Positions 22,150 to 36,439 are shown, counted from the first letter of the stretch. The stretch: 64,000 nt of DNA from Antilocapra americana (GCA_007570785.1 ML660201.1:40128863-40192862); one strand, 5' to 3'. Notes: generated by a model not told the origin, from the sequence alone. Numbers and translations are program-made.

Positions 22150-22850
22150 CTTATTTCAAAATAAGTGTTGAAAGATATTGAGAATTGATTATGTGGAAGG
22201 TTTCACAACCCTTTTCTTGATTGATTGGTATATTTTGAAATCATTGGTAAAGATGTTATAGTGGTCATTAATTAGCCATAATGTATTATCCTTTTTATAT
22301 GTGTCTACATTCAACTCGCTAATATTTTAAAGTTTTTATGTCAGTGTTCATGAGAGGTATTTGTCTATAATTGTAAAAAAAAAATTTTTTTTGTTAGCAG
22401 GGTTATTCAAACCTCATAAAACAAATTTAGTAGGGTCCTTCCTCTTCCATTTTCTGAAAGAGTTTGTTTAAGATTGGTGTTTGTGTAAGATTTTCTTTAA
22501 ATGTTTGATAAACTTCATCAGTGAAGTTATCTTGGCCTGAAGTTTTCTCTGTGGGGAAGAATTTAATAACCAATTATGTTTCTTTAATAGATATGTAGCT
22601 AGTCATGTTTTCCATTTCATGTTGTTTCAGTTTTTGTGATCATATTTTTTTTTAAGATTCTTGCCTATTTCATGTAAGCTGTTGAATTTACTGGTATATA
22701 GTTGTTCATTATATTCTTTTTTTTAATGTCTATAGTCTCTATAGTGGTATCACCTCTTTATTCCTAATATTGGTAATTTGTGTTCTATCTTTTGTTCTTG
22801 TCTCCCTACAGGTTCCCCGTTCTCAGTTTTTTATGATGGAGCTTTTTAGA
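22150..22850 (-). repeat. L1 LINE ORF2-region fragment, inverted and old
   Basis: 'cattttctgaaagagtttg', 'aaacttcatcagtgaagtta', 'ttggtaatttgtgttctat' read as L1 ORF2 in reverse complement. Degenerate, no open frame. Confidence 0.65.
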
Positions 22851-22859
22851 TAAATTATC

Positions 22860-23170
22860 TAGTGCTGCATAAATCACCCAAAACTTGGTAATTTAAAACA
22901 GTAGTGTTCATTTACTACCTCTCACTGTTTCTCTATGTCAGAAATTCAGTAATGACTTAGACACCCAGTCCTGCCTTGTAGTCTCTCCATTCAGATTGTG
23001 GTCAGGTGTCATTTAGGGCTTTAGTCATCTGAAGGCTTGAATGGGGCTGGAAAATTCACTTGCCAAGTGGCATATTCACATGGCTGGCAAATTGGTGTTG
23101 ACTGTTGACAGGAAACTTTAATTCCTCTCCATGTCGGCCTCTATATACCTGTCATGGTGGCTGCCCGCAT
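22860..23170 (+). repeat. Ancient mammalian interspersed repeat (class uncertain)
   Basis: 'gtgctgcataaatcacccaa', 'cttggtaatttaaaacagta' followed by a 'gaattcagg'-like segment and 'gctggaaaattcac'. This resembles a common old LTR-like repeat whose family I cannot fix by eye. A related piece may be at 24,880-25,200. Confidence 0.45.
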
Positions 23171-23809
23171 GTGGTTGCTTCTCTTTGATTGTGAGATTAT
23201 GTTTGCTTAGTTTTAATCTGTGGCAATCTTGTGACCTAAATTAGGGAGGCTTTCTCCCAGAAAGCATTTGGTCTGCTTTTTCCAGGAACCAATATTGAAG
23301 TGATCTCAAGTGAGAACTTTCTGTTCAGCTCCCCTACCTACTACTAGCCTGAGGGTTAGAATCCTGGTTTCAGTGATATTAAGGATTTTTGCCCTTGTGG
23401 GTGACCTTGTATTTATCATTTGTCTGCTGATCACTGCTCCCAGTTCTGAGTTCAGTTTTTGGTTGTTGGGTTTTTACTGTTTCGTGTCGTGAGGAAACAA
23501 AATTTCCCTTACTTGTTCAGATCTCAGCATTGCACATCAAGACATATTTTATACAAGATCCAATTGTTTTATAGTAGAAGAGTCTTTCAAGGAATATGGC
23601 CCAGCGTATTGCTGTAACAGAACTATCTCATTCATTCTCCTAAGTTTACTTCAAATTTGGCTTTTTTTCCTCTACCCCTCCAGCTAGCCAAAGTTGACAG
23701 TAACTGCCTTGTTAACAAATCTGTGGATACATTTTTGTCTTCTTTTTATCCAGCCTCTTAGCAGCATTGACACAGCTGATCATTTATTATTTCATCTAGT
23801 TTTAGCTAA

Positions 23810-24400
23810 GCACTGTTGTGGATGCTAGAACAAACAAAAATTCTAAAGATAAGAAACAGGCAATAAACAGGAAACAAGATAAATATATAATAAGACAAAG
23901 GACAGGAGACAGGGCATCAAGACTGCTGAAATTTTTTAAGGAACTGAAAGAGTAAGCCTTATTGGAAAAAATTATATTTAAGGAAATACTTGAAGGAGGT
24001 AACAGAGTAAGTAAACTGTGAGAATAAGTGAGGGAAGAACATTCTAGGGAGTGGGAACAGCCAGTGTACAGGCCTGAGGCAGAACCATACCTGTGTTTTC
24101 AGGAAGAGGAGAGCTCCCATGTGGTCAGAACAGTCAGCATGGGAGACGTGATGAAAGATAAGATCAAATAGGGAAGGGGAGCTGACAGATCATGTGACAC
24201 CCTGTATGACGCTATAAAGACTGACTTTTACTGAGACGGGAAGCCATTTTTTGAGCAGAGTTGTGACATAAACTGATATGTTTTTAAATAATCCCTCTTG
24301 CTGGCTACTGTGTTGATAGAAAAGCATAAGGGATCAAGGATGGACTCAGTGAGACCACTTAGATATTGTTGTGGCCATCTTTCTCCTTGATCCTTTTTCC
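23810..24400 (+). repeat. Ancient mammalian interspersed repeat, LINE2-like
   Basis: 'aacattctagggagtgggaa', 'tgtacaggcctgaggcagaa', 'agacgggaagccattttttg': same family as 15,040-15,600. Non-coding. Confidence 0.55.
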
Positions 24401-24879
24401 TCTCAGGCCAATTATCATATCTCCAGATTTTTCCCTTGGCTTACTACCTGTTTTCCTTCTCTAGTTCCTTCTCCAGCACATCTCCAATTTCTAAATATTG
24501 AAATACTTCAGACTTGGTCTTAAGATCCTTCTTGTGTCTAGGGCCATTCACTGGGTGATCTCATGCAAACCTCTGGCTTTTAATGGCTTTATTATGTTTG
24601 ATTTGTGCTAGTGATGCACAAACTTCGAGATTCAGCCCTGAGCTCAGACTCATAAATCCAGTAGCCCACTTGCTATCCAAACTGAAACTCTTCATTTCTC
24701 CCCAAACCTTTCCTCCCCGAGTCCAGGCTTCCACACCCCAATAAATGACACTATATTTGCTCAAGCCAAACACAGTCATCCTTAATGCCTCTTTTTCCTT
24801 CATTTCTACCAATCCATCAGCAAGATGTATTTTTCTGTTCCCACACGAAGGAGCTGTTTCCTCCACAATGCTGTATGTC

Positions 24880-25230
24880 AGATAACCTCAGAAATCTCAG
24901 TAGCTTAATAAACAATGAATATTTATTTTTCTCACCCATGAAACTGCAGGTCAGTTGGTGTTTGGCTGAGTTTGCCTGTGCTTGGCCTGCTTACCTGCAA
25001 GCAGGATGGGGTGGGGTCTCCTTCGCGTTGTATTCATTCTGGGGCTTAGTCTGAGAGTCAGCAGCTACCCCACAGATGACCACACAGTGATGTCAGAAGC
25101 TCAGGAGGGCAAACCAGTCATATTTCAGGCTTCTAGTCACATCACTTGCCGTTAACTGAAGCAAGTCACATGGGCAAGCCTAAAGCTGAGTGATGGGAAG
25201 TACACTGTATCCACAATGAGGCCACGATAG
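24880..25230 (+). repeat. Ancient interspersed repeat (class uncertain)
   Basis: 'aaatctcagtagcttaataa' with 'tgcaggtcagttggtgtttg' and 'gaagcaagtcacatgggcaa', the same phrase order as the repeat starting at 22,860. Decayed. Confidence 0.4.
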
Positions 25231-25689
25231 CTATATAATACATTGTGGGGATGAAAGAATTGAAACTAATTATCCAATTACTTCCTCTCCCACAACCTCC
25301 TAAAGAATTGTACCACTTCCCAGATCCGCTGTTAGCCATCATCTCTTGCCCCTGGACAATTATCTCTCTTCTCATCATACCTAGAACAATGCCTTGCATT
25401 AGTATATGCTCAGTGAGAATGTAGTGATGAACAACTCCCAGTTGATCTTCGATTTCACTGGTTACACTCATCACTCTTCAGACTCTTTCTATGTAGCAGC
25501 CAGGATGGGATTTTAAAACTGTAAATCCTGTCTGTGCTATGAAGAGAAATATATCTGGTCTCTGTCCCTGTTCCAGGCACACAGCTACTAAATTTCTTGG
25601 AATTTCCCAAGTAATAAGAGTGATAGGAGCATCTTTTATTCTAAGGACATGACTCTTGGTGGGCTTCTCAATAGCTTCAAGATGTGGGC

Positions 25690-26260
25690 TGGTCACAGGA
25701 AAGACCAAACCTAGATTGGAGGCTTATAACTTTCAGCCCCACCTCCCAACCTCAGGGGAGGGGAAGGGACTAGAGATTGAGGTCAGTCAGCAATAGCTAG
25801 TGATTAATCAATCTTGCATATGTAGTGAAACTCCATAAAAAACTCACTAAAAAGAGATCAGGATTCTGAGAGCTTCCAGGTTGGCAAACACACTGAAGTG
25901 CTGGGATGGTGGTGTGCCCAGAGAGGGCATGGAACCTCTGTGCCCCTTCCCTCACACCTTGCCCTACACATCTCTTCCATCTATTCCTGAATTGTATCTT
26001 TTCTAGTAAACGTAAACAGCATGCCTTCTTGAATTGTATGAGATCTAGCAAATGAACCTGTGAAGGGAACTCTGAGTTTACAGTCGGTTCTTCAGAAGTA
26101 CAAGTGGCAACCTGGGACTTGCGAGTGGTATCTATAGTCTTGGTGGACTGAGCCCTTAACTTGTTGGGTAGTTAGCATCAGAACTGAATTGTAGGATACC
26201 CTGTTGATGTCTACAGAGAACTGGAGAATCTCTTGGTGTGGAAAAGCCCATATACATTGG
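25690..26260 (+). repeat. LTR-like element (probable solo LTR of an endogenous retrovirus)
   Basis: 'ttataactttcagccccacc', 'tccataaaaaactcactaaa', 'gagagcttccaggttggcaa', 'gagagggcatggaacctctg', 'acatctcttccatctattcc', then an R/U5-like 'aagtacaagtggcaacctgg'. This order matches an old mammalian LTR I recognise but cannot name. No gag, pol or env frames flank it. Confidence 0.55.
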
Positions 26261-26289
26261 GTGTCAGAAATGTTGTGAGTAAGAACAGC

Positions 26290-26800
26290 TCAGACTGTCA
26301 TATTAGTCCCAACTTAAAACCCTGCCCCGGGTTCCCTTTGCACTTGAACTCCTTACCACGGTCTTTATAGGTCTTTATAAAGGCATCCATTATCCAGCCA
26401 GGCCTGGCTCTCCAAACACTAGCATCTGGTACCACTCACTGCTCTCTGGCTAACTGCCCTTTTCCTCCTCAAATATTCCAGTACCTTTCAGCTGCAAGAC
26501 CTTTGTATTTGCTGTTCCTTCTGATTGGAATGCTCTTTCTCAAGATCTTGGCATGCTAGCATTCTCTTATCCTCAGCTAAAATGTCACCTCCTTAGAGAG
26601 GCCTCCCTGACCGTCAGTACTTAAAGACCATCTTCTCACTCCACTTCCACCCCCATTATGTTTCATCACCACCACCTTGTTTATTCCTTTCAGCGAGTTT
26701 ATCGCTCTCTAAAATTACCTTGCTTTTGTTCATTCCTAATCCTAGAATGGTGTCTGACACATGTTAAGTGCTCTGTAAAAATCTGTTGAGTGGATATATG
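26290..26800 (-). repeat. L2 LINE 3' region, inverted
   Basis: 'aaaatgtcacctccttagag', 'aggcctccctgaccgtcagt', 'tgctgttccttctgattgga', and a 3'-like end 'gtctgacacatgttaagtgc'. Typical L2 phrases. Confidence 0.7.
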
Positions 26801-28540
26801 AGAAAACATTGCCTCCACATTTTTAAAGAAACTCTTTGCTATCTTTTATTTTCATATACTCATCCAGATGTAAAATGGTATTAAGTCCACATAAAATCAA
26901 CTCAGGATAAATAAAAATATTGCAGTGTCTGTGCTGATAAAGAAGAAATTGGGGACTGGAGTTGCTTCAGCCTGTGTCGTGGCATCCTGCAGTGTGTGCC
27001 TCTAAGGGCCCTAGTCTGTGGGGTTGAAGGTCTCAGTAAGGCCTAACCTTCTTCCTCCCTTACTTAGGAGCCAGCTTTCCTGGCTCATCTTTCTTCTTTT
27101 TCCATCCTTGGTTAATGTACAAGATAATTTATTTTATTAATATTTACAGTCATTGTTTGTTGCCTGTCTCACTGCCCCCTACCTCTGCCACCACTGTGAG
27201 CTTCATGGGCACATGAAGGCAAGGATCCTATTCTGTTTTTTGGGTACACAGTAGATGTTCTTCCATTTGTGGGATGAATCAATGAATGAATGTTTCAAAA
27301 GAAAGCAAAGCATCTGGAAGGTCCTGAATCAATCTCTTTCTCCAGGTTGCTCCAGAGTAGGGAAACCCCCACCATTGCATTGTTTACCTCCCAAGACACT
27401 ATAGGCAAAACCTCCATGAGGTATATATGTCTACTAGTTTATTCATTGTCAGAATGGCTTTACTTGTATATTTATAACTCCATCTTGTGTGCATGTTATG
27501 TTTTGTATGTGAATTCTTTGTCCACACTGAAGCTCACATAAGGAGGAATTTAGCTTGGTGTTTGTGACATCGTGATAGGAAGTGACATCACGATAGGGCA
27601 AAATCTGATAAAGTTCAGCTCCGTCTTGCACAGGCTATTTATTTCCTCCTTGAGCACACACTACTTTTCTTCTTCCCACAAGGAAAGTCCAGTAGTTGTT
27701 TGAATGCTGGATAAAGCTGAGCACTTAAATTTATCATCAAGAAGGTATTAAAAGAAGAGGAGCAAGAGAGTACAAGAACTAAAAGTGTTACAACTTTGGT
27801 GAGAAGTGGCCACTTCAGAATCTTCTCATTTAGCAGCTATATTTCTCTTTTAATTTCACATTTTCTAAGGATGATGAAATAAAAATATTTTGTTCTTGGT
27901 TATTTTTCACAAGTCTTCTTATCCTCATGAGAACCATCCAGTCTCTCAAAATATCAACAAAAATTTTTCTTTAAAAGATAAACTGTATTTTTCTTTGAAG
28001 CAACTGATGAGAGAGAAATTCTTCCTTAAGTTTGAATAGTCATACTTTTAAGTTGCTTGGAGGTAGTTATATATGAATCTTCATATTAACTTGTATCTCT
28101 CTCATTTAGAAGAAAAGATGAAAGAAGAGAATTAACTCATTAATTATTTAAAATACTTGGTGCAACTGTTCCTTGTGAGTTAATCCAGGCACTTGGAAGA
28201 AAATTACACTCAGTGTTAATAACATTGCCAACCTTTTCCAGTATGCTGCACTCCAAATACTATTGTGTTTTCATTGACAACAGTCACTATTACATATGCA
28301 TGTGAAAAACAGGCATTTTCATCAGAATTACTGTAATAGCATTAAGAGATTATTATTTTTCCAATTACTTTGGAAGAAAATTCACTTAAATTAGATTATT
28401 TATTACTTCACTGCTCTCCTGTCTTGCCTGTATGTTTAGGTAACTGGAGTCCATGAAAGTATAAACTTCAGGATAAAAAGCATGATTTTATACATTGATG
28501 ATTTCAAATAAAAGAGGAGAGCTGGTCTGTGTGCATCATT
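26801..28540. other. Intergenic, mostly unique sequence upstream of HESX1
   Basis: AT-rich DNA with few recognisable repeats. Small open frames (27290-27541, 27449-27631) show no family resemblance. The unusual lack of young retroposons over about 7.7 kb before and through HESX1 (from about 21.1 kb the only SINE-like pieces are old) is compatible with regulatory constraint. Confidence 0.5.
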
Positions 28541-28544
28541 TCTT

Positions 28545-28859
28545 TTGAGAAAGTTAAGTCTGTGCTCTGTTTAGGAGAGATAACGCTTTTTGTCCCTGTA
28601 GGTGGCCCCCGTGGTGTAGCCATTAGTTGCTAATTACTTGCAAACAAATAAACAATTAACTCCTGGAGCTGCTGGCTGGGCCAGTGTGCATTGACATGCT
28701 AAAACTTTCTGAAACAGGATTTTAATTAGTGACGTTCTAAATCCAGCCCCCTTGTCAGCGGAGCAATAAGGTGAACTGCAGGAAGGTCCAGCCCCGGACA
28801 CGTGGGGCAGAGCCAGCCAGGGAGGCTTGGAGCTGTTGCTCTGTGCAGCCCACGCGAGG
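28545..28859 (+). promoter_or_regulatory. HESX1 proximal promoter and 5' leader (inferred)
   Basis: The segment upstream of the ATG contains homeodomain-type TAAT motifs: TAATTA at 28631-28636, CAATTAAC at 28653-28660, and TTTTAATTAG near 28719-28728. There is no strong TATA box, only a weak 'gcaataagg' near 28763. No CpG island, unlike APPL1 and IL17RD, which fits a tissue-restricted gene. The transcription start is not determined. Confidence 0.55.
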
Positions 28860-30294
<1,435 letters not shown>

Positions 30295-30525
30295 ATAGAA
30301 AACTAAACATGTGGAATTATCCTCCAGTTGCAGAACATGAAGAATTAATGGAAATATCAAGTGTTGAAAATGTTTTCTGTGTTTAATCTGAGTATTGTCA
30401 TTTTTCTTGAAAAATATATTGTAAATAATTACTGTTATTACATGGTATCTGTTATGCTTGGGCACTGTTAGTTACAATAAAGGCCTTTTCTATATATTTT
30501 AATAAACATTTGCAGAAAAAGCCAG
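30295..30525 (+). other. HESX1 3' UTR with poly(A) signals
   Basis: Short AT-rich 3' UTR. AATAAA at 30476-30481 and again at 30501-30506. The cleavage site would lie 10-30 bases beyond one of these; the exact end is inferred. Confidence 0.75.
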
Positions 30526-32130
30526 TTATTTCTGGTGAGCAGATTTAATTAAATAAATTAGTTTGTTAAAATCAGTAAACTCATAGCTAATTGACTCTAC
30601 AACTGGATTCCATTTACAAAGTAATTCAAGTCAAATAGTCTGAAGAATGGCACAAAGATGTGATTTGTTTCAATAAGTTCCCTTCAACTGCATTTTGAAA
30701 TGTGATTATACTTAATATATTATAGCATATGAGTTATTCATGAATCTTTTGTTTCTCTTTATTTCTGGCATAAAGCAGTGAGATTTTCTCACCATATATC
30801 AATACAAATCCTTATAGCACTCTAGTTTCAAGTTGTTTTTTATTCAGCAAAGTTATTATGCCAAAGTAGAGATGTAAAATCATCAGTCTTATTCATGCCA
30901 TTAGTATTGGATCACGCAAAAGAATTGAGCTACAAATAAATGCAAATTTTAGTTATTTTTCTAGTCCGCTCAATATCATGCTTTACTTTCATTCATCAAA
31001 ATGAGAATGATCATCTGGCTTATATCTGTTTCCAGTTAATCACCTGTATGTTTTGTTACAAACAATATGTTGACTGAGGAGGTAGGATGACCGTCTTATC
31101 TTTTGTATATATTCTGACATTGTCACTGGAAATAACCAGGGCACTTTCTGGGACAAAAACTGTATTTTCTTTGCATTTGCCATGGTTCCTGTCAGTTAAA
31201 GACAGGAATAGGCTAAGATGCATCACAAGGGAGTCCTACTGGGAATCTGGGGATTTGTTTTCCATTTAATTAATGGAAGGCCAGAGTGGATGTTCTGTTT
31301 AATTTAAGCTAGAGGATGCTGACTTTGTTTCCTGGAAGCTGTATTCCAACTTCACCCATTTGGATTGAATTCTCCCTTGCTTCCCTTTTCTTTTCTACCT
31401 TTTACGTTTCCTTTCTTCTGCTCTTCTTTTCTCTCCTGGTAAGGACCAGAGTAGAAGGTTCTTGTTGTATTACTGTATGTATGCTAGTTTTATATATATC
31501 TTTTTTTTTCTTTCATTTTTAATTTCATGAGAAAGGTTAGAGGAGTTTGTATTTTCTGATGAGGAAAAGTAGCATGACTCAGATTTTAGAGCTTTTAAAA
31601 AAACCATTTACTGAGAACAATTTGGAGGAAAGACCGCTGTGTGTCCTAGTAAGCTCTGTGTCAGCAGTAAGCTGTGCTTGCATCCTGTTTCACTATTGCT
31701 GGGTGGAAAGCGAGGAGGAAGAGAAGGGCAGCAAGGAAGTAAATGAAAGAACAGAGGCATTAAATGTTTCCCAAGGAAGTCTCTGTTGTCAGAATGTGGA
31801 GCTGCTTTTTCTAACATAAAGAACTGCTTTCGGTAATATGCAATTTGGAACCTTATTTATGTTAGTTTATCCACTGGGTACTTCTTTGCTCTTCATAGGT
31901 TCCTGTGAAATTAAATTAAGGTGAAGGCTAGAAGTCATCAGGAGTGGTTGGAGGGGAAAGGGTCATGTAATGGGTAAGCTTTTCAAATAGCCATTTAATT
32001 TAATCCCTAAGGTCATATTTACATATTGTAAACAATTCAGGTAGTATAGAAGTAGAGTTAAACCTCCCTCAAATCTCGTCCTTCACAGATAACCATCATT
32101 AAACATTTTTATACACCTTTTTGTATATAA
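30526..32130. other. Intergenic downstream of HESX1, mostly unique
   Basis: No young retroposon. Open frames near 31316-31522 and 31547-31819 have no recognisable family. Nothing else identified. Confidence 0.55.
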
Positions 32131-32144
32131 AAGCATGTGTTTAT

Positions 32145-32193
32145 GTATACATACATACATATATATATATATATACACACACACTCGTATATG
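32145..32193. repeat. Simple repeat (ATAC)n/(TA)n/(CA)n
   Basis: A compound run of atac, at and ac units. Confidence 0.9.
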
Positions 32194-33149
32194 TATTTGT
32201 TTTTGCTGTTATTTTTTAAATGTCATCACAGTTGACAGTCTGTGCATCTTTCCAACATCTTGCAGTTTCAGACATATAGTTCTGTTTTGTTCTTAATGTT
32301 TGCTTGGCTTAGCAAGTCCTATGTATAACTATTTCAAAATGTTAATATTTTAAGTATTTTAAACTAGAGCTTTTCACACATTGAGAGTTTTCAAAAACTA
32401 ATCATAGTTTATGTAGAATTTATCTAAGATTAAACCTAACCCCCAAGTCTGAGAAGTGTGAGGATTCTTTATAAACTTATAGACTTTAGAAAAAAATGAA
32501 ACAGCATCACAAACCTTGATAAACAACTAATAATATATTTAAATTATTTTCTACTTAAACGAACTTATACCTATAAAAAGTCTGGTGAGGAAAGAAACAG
32601 TATTTTTCAGTGACAGTTTAATATAACAGATTTATACGCTTTTAAAATTAAATTTTGTGTATAATTGAAATAAATTATGTTAAACCGAAGTTACATATTT
32701 ATAACTGAAATCGTTTACAACAGAAATTATGCACTTTTAACTGAAACAAGTAGCATTCAGAAGTCAGAAAAACAGAAATTGTCATATTGAAGAAATAACT
32801 GAATGTAATATGTGCATACTTTTATATTTTCAGATACTAATAACAATGTAATAAAATACTGTGAGGTGAGTTTATAATATGTGAAAATATTCAAGAGATA
32901 AGATAATATACACGGTAGCTAGTATATTTCCCCTAAAATCATTTCCAAAAACCTAAAAGATAAAGGCTGGTATTGTTAAAGGAATAATGTGTTGGTAATT
33001 TTTTTTGTTAGCAATTATAATTGTCAGTATATTGGAGAGAATATGATATTCAGGAGGAAAACTAGACTTTAACTTTGAGGAAAAGTCATGCAAAATGAAA
33101 ATGGAAATGAAAACCCAAGATAAAATTATCTTTTCCTCAAAATACGCAG
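32194..33149. other. Intergenic, AT-rich
   Basis: AT-rich DNA, no recognised element. Confidence 0.55.
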
Positions 33150-33905
33150 GCTGTCTCTAATCCATAGCTTAACTCTGCTCCTGGTAATTCCAAGCCTTTG
33201 TCTCCATTAATGCCAGGACAAGGTGAACAGTAGTGACAAATCAAACTAATGCAGTCAAGCTAATACCTGGAGCGTCTCTATTATCTGTTGACTGCTTAAA
33301 TAAGGTTATTTGGTCTCCTGTAATGGCATTTGTCTCTTGTGAAGCCAGCCAGCCAAAGCCCATCGCTAACAAGTGCTGTTGGAAACAATGGCTGTGTGTG
33401 CTGGTGGTCAGCTTTTGAGTTAATCAGTGTTAATAGCTGCTTTCTCCCCGTGCAACTTATCACACACTTATGTGAGTGGCATAAATCTCCCAAACATGAC
33501 ACAACACACAGAATCACCCTGGGCCTTGTGTTTTTAGTCCACTTGCAGTATGCTAGCCCATTTACTTGATGTGGAATCCAAATCAAAGTGTGACAGATAG
33601 TGACTTGCTGACTCCATTTCACTGAGCCCCATAGGACTGAAAGTCCCTCCATGTGTTTTTGGCTAAATTTAATACTCATTTTGACTGTTCTGCCTTCTCT
33701 TGGGGCAAGAACCCACAGCAGCAGAGCAGCCAAGGCAGCTCTTGGGGGCTCCCAGCATTCCATTAGACTCACCTTTTCCATTTTCCGCCCTCCTATTTTC
33801 TCATTCCCACCCTTTTCCCCTGCTAATGCCTTGGTAAGCTTATTGGTGTTAACAGGTTTTATTGAGTCCAATAAATATGTTTATTGCTTACTGTCAGTCT
33901 AGTAA
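33150..33905. promoter_or_regulatory. Candidate conserved non-coding element 3' of HESX1
   Basis: A repeat-free block of balanced base composition about 3 kb downstream of HESX1, standing out from AT-rich neighbours. It contains a SOX-type ACAATGG at 33385-33391, homeodomain-type ATTAATG near 33208 and GTTAATCAG near 33419, and other motifs. No coding signal is convincing: open frames of 60-190 codons on both strands look like chance. The regulatory role is an inference. Confidence 0.35.
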
Positions 33906-34225
33906 AGAGTTACCAACGTTTAGGAACTTAGACTTCTTTTCCTTCAGGCCTCCATGGGTGGCTTAGTGGGCTATCTCCCTATCTCTCTCTCACTTTATGA
34001 CTGAGTGCTTTCAATGAAATAAATGATACCATAGTTTATGCTTTATTACAGTATCATAAGCTTGCAAAAACTAATGCACCTATTACAGTTGGTGTTGGTC
34101 AAGGAGTTGTATATTGATTTGTCGGTTTTCATAAAGCCCAACCCCTTTGATAGTTATTTATGAATTTGTGGTGCCACCAGCCCTGCCCTTCCTTGATCTC
34201 TAGTTCAATCAAGTCATTCAGTCAA
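33906..34225. other. Intergenic, no recognised feature
   Basis: Nothing named. Confidence 0.5.
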
Positions 34226-34229
34226 AACA

Positions 34230-34475
34230 TATTCACCGGAGGCAGCGTAGCCATGTAGTCAAGAAATTGGAATATTGTCTGGTCCTCTGACTTCAAACCA
34301 CAGCAGTTGTTTGACTTTGGGCCAGTTAGTCAATCTCTTTAGGCCTCAGTTTCCTCATCTATAAAATGGGGATAATAATGGGACCTATTTCATAGAATCA
34401 TTGGGGGAATTAAGTAAGGTGATAGGTAAGATTTAGACTAATGGCTGGCACGTATAAAACACTCAGTAAATGTTG
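34230..34475 (+). repeat. MIR SINE
   Basis: 'gtttgactttgggccagtta', 'cctcagtttcctcatctata', 'aaatggggataataatggga', 'aaacactcagtaaatgttgg': near-complete MIR. Confidence 0.88.
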
Positions 34476-34619
34476 GCTCTTGTTATAATAATGTGCTGGA
34501 GATAATGTGCTAGGGAATATAGAATAAATGAAGTTGTCTGGAGCTGTGTTTTCATGTCTGGAACAATGTGTGGCACATAGTAGGTTCTCAATCAACAGTC
34601 TAGAACAAGTAAAAACAGT

Positions 34620-35590
34620 TCTTGGTCTCTAGGAACTCACCATGTGGTGGAGAGAAAAGACTATTCAACAATTACTTAACAAATATTTGTTCAATATCTG
34701 TCTGCCATGAGCCACTGAGCCACTGTGTGAATCTCTGGGGTTGGAGTGGTGAACAAGTCAAACAAGGTCTCCACTGTTTGGGGACTTAGTATACCCAGTA
34801 CCTAGTGCAGTTGAGGAGGGAGGGAGAGAGAGAAAGAGTGCCCAGTCAAGGCAAATAGTTGGCCCACAACAGACGGTGAATGAACGACATTGAAAATAAC
34901 ACAGGGAAGTATATAATTAGGGACAAAATTAATGTGTGTAAATGGTTAGGACTACTGTAGGCTTTAGGAGGGGAAGGACCAGAGAGATGTGTAAAGATTA
35001 GTCCTCAACTTGTTGCCCAACATAGATGCAGTGGGAAAAGAGTAAGGCTTAATGTTGGAAGGAGCTGGGTGCTAGTGGAAGGGTGTTCCAGGTGAGGGGA
35101 CAACATGTGAGAAGACTCCAAAGCTGGACAGCACAAACAGTGGCCTCATTAGGGTGGAAGGGGCGAACTTCATGGCCGTGCAACCCCATGCAGTTACACA
35201 GGGCCCTCCCTGCGTTTGGTTTAATGCTCTGCTGCTGACATTCTTTGACCAAGAGGTGCCACATTTTCATTTTTCAGTGAGCGCCTAAAATTTTGTAGCC
35301 AGTCCTGCCTGTTGAGAGTAGATACAGAAAAAGCCCAAGGAAGTTCAGTTTGATATGGTGGTAAATAGTGAGCCATGTTTGGCTATAGAATTAGGGTTGC
35401 AGCTTGGTTTAGGATGATAGAAGCAGGACACAGGTTTAAAAAAAAAAAAAGAGCTGGATTGAGGGAATTAACCTATCTAAAGGTGCAGTATGTGCTTTTG
35501 AAATTGAGGGTCTGGGTGAGAGTGGGGGCAAGTGGAAATGAAACGAGAGAGGGAGATTATAGAGTGGGGAAAAGGAGAGAAGAGTGAAAT
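34620..35590. repeat. Ancient repeat remnants (LINE2-like), poorly resolved
   Basis: Fragments such as 'gaagggtgttccaggtgagg' resemble the old repeat family at 15 and 24 kb. Boundaries uncertain. Confidence 0.35.
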
Positions 35591-36125
35591 GAAAGTGCTG
35601 CAAGCTTTGAAATGTTTGAATATTACTAAATAAGCAAGAACCGGATCATATTTAGCCCATAACTTATGTACTCAGGCAAGGAACTTGACTTATCTACTAC
35701 TGTTACTTCTAGTGTTATGAAAACATTTTTTTCTTAGCAATTTTCAAAGTAATCGCTGCAAATAATAGGTTTGCAAGTAATAATCATCCTATGAGTAATA
35801 ACAATAAGTCCGCTAACAGGTTTTTCTCATAATCTACACTTCTTTGATTGCTTCATCATTTTCCCACTGTGCTCTAGCTTTCCAAGAGGGTACCAAAGCT
35901 TTAAAACATTGGAAAACCATTCTTACTAAGAGATGAACAATAGAGAAAAACCTTAGAGCTATTTTAACAAGGCCAAAAATTCCTGTAAAGTTAAATGAAA
36001 TCCAAAATGGTTTTGTGTGTGTGTATTCAATATAAGTTTGGAAATTGAAATTTAGGGAAAATTTTACTTTTTTGATGAATTATCTCAAAACTTCAAACTA
36101 TGTTCAGAAATTTAATAACAAAGCT

Positions 36126-36141
36126 TTTAAGTATCTTTAAA
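36126..36141. repeat. Target-site duplication, left copy
   Basis: TTTAAGTATCTTTAAA, identical to 36440-36455. Confidence 0.9.
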
Positions 36142-36439
36142 AAAATTTTTTTTTGTTTTAATATTTTTTCAGTTTTTGGCTGCAATGAGCTTCCTTGCTG
36201 CTTCTCTAGTTGCCAAGCTTGGGCTTCTTGTTGCAGTGGCTTCTCTTGCTGCAGGAGTGGGTTCTTTCTTGCTCTAGGGCACATGGGCTTCGTTTATTGT
36301 GGCTTGTGGGCTCAGTAGCTGTGGTGCACAGGCTTAATTTCTTCATGGCATGTGGAATCTTCCCAGAGCAGGGATTGAACTCATGATCTCCTAAATCAGC
36401 AGACGGATTCTTTAACACTGGACTACCAAGGAAGTCCCC
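36142..36439 (-). mobile_element. CHR-type SINE, long form
   Basis: Inverted: T-rich end, 'tttggctgcaatgagcttc', 'ggattgaactcatgatctcc', 'ggactaccaaggaagtccc'. Bracketed by a perfect 16-bp direct repeat. Confidence 0.93.

Noticed and set aside
28827..28859. N-terminal extension of HESX1 by 11 codons
   Set aside because: The upstream codon is TTG, not ATG. The ATG at 28860 matches the known HESX1 N-terminus (MSPSLQEGA).
33296..33871. 191-codon minus-strand frame as a protein-coding gene
   Set aside because: No recognisable family or splice structure, and a non-ATG-like composition. The region looks like non-coding conserved DNA at best.
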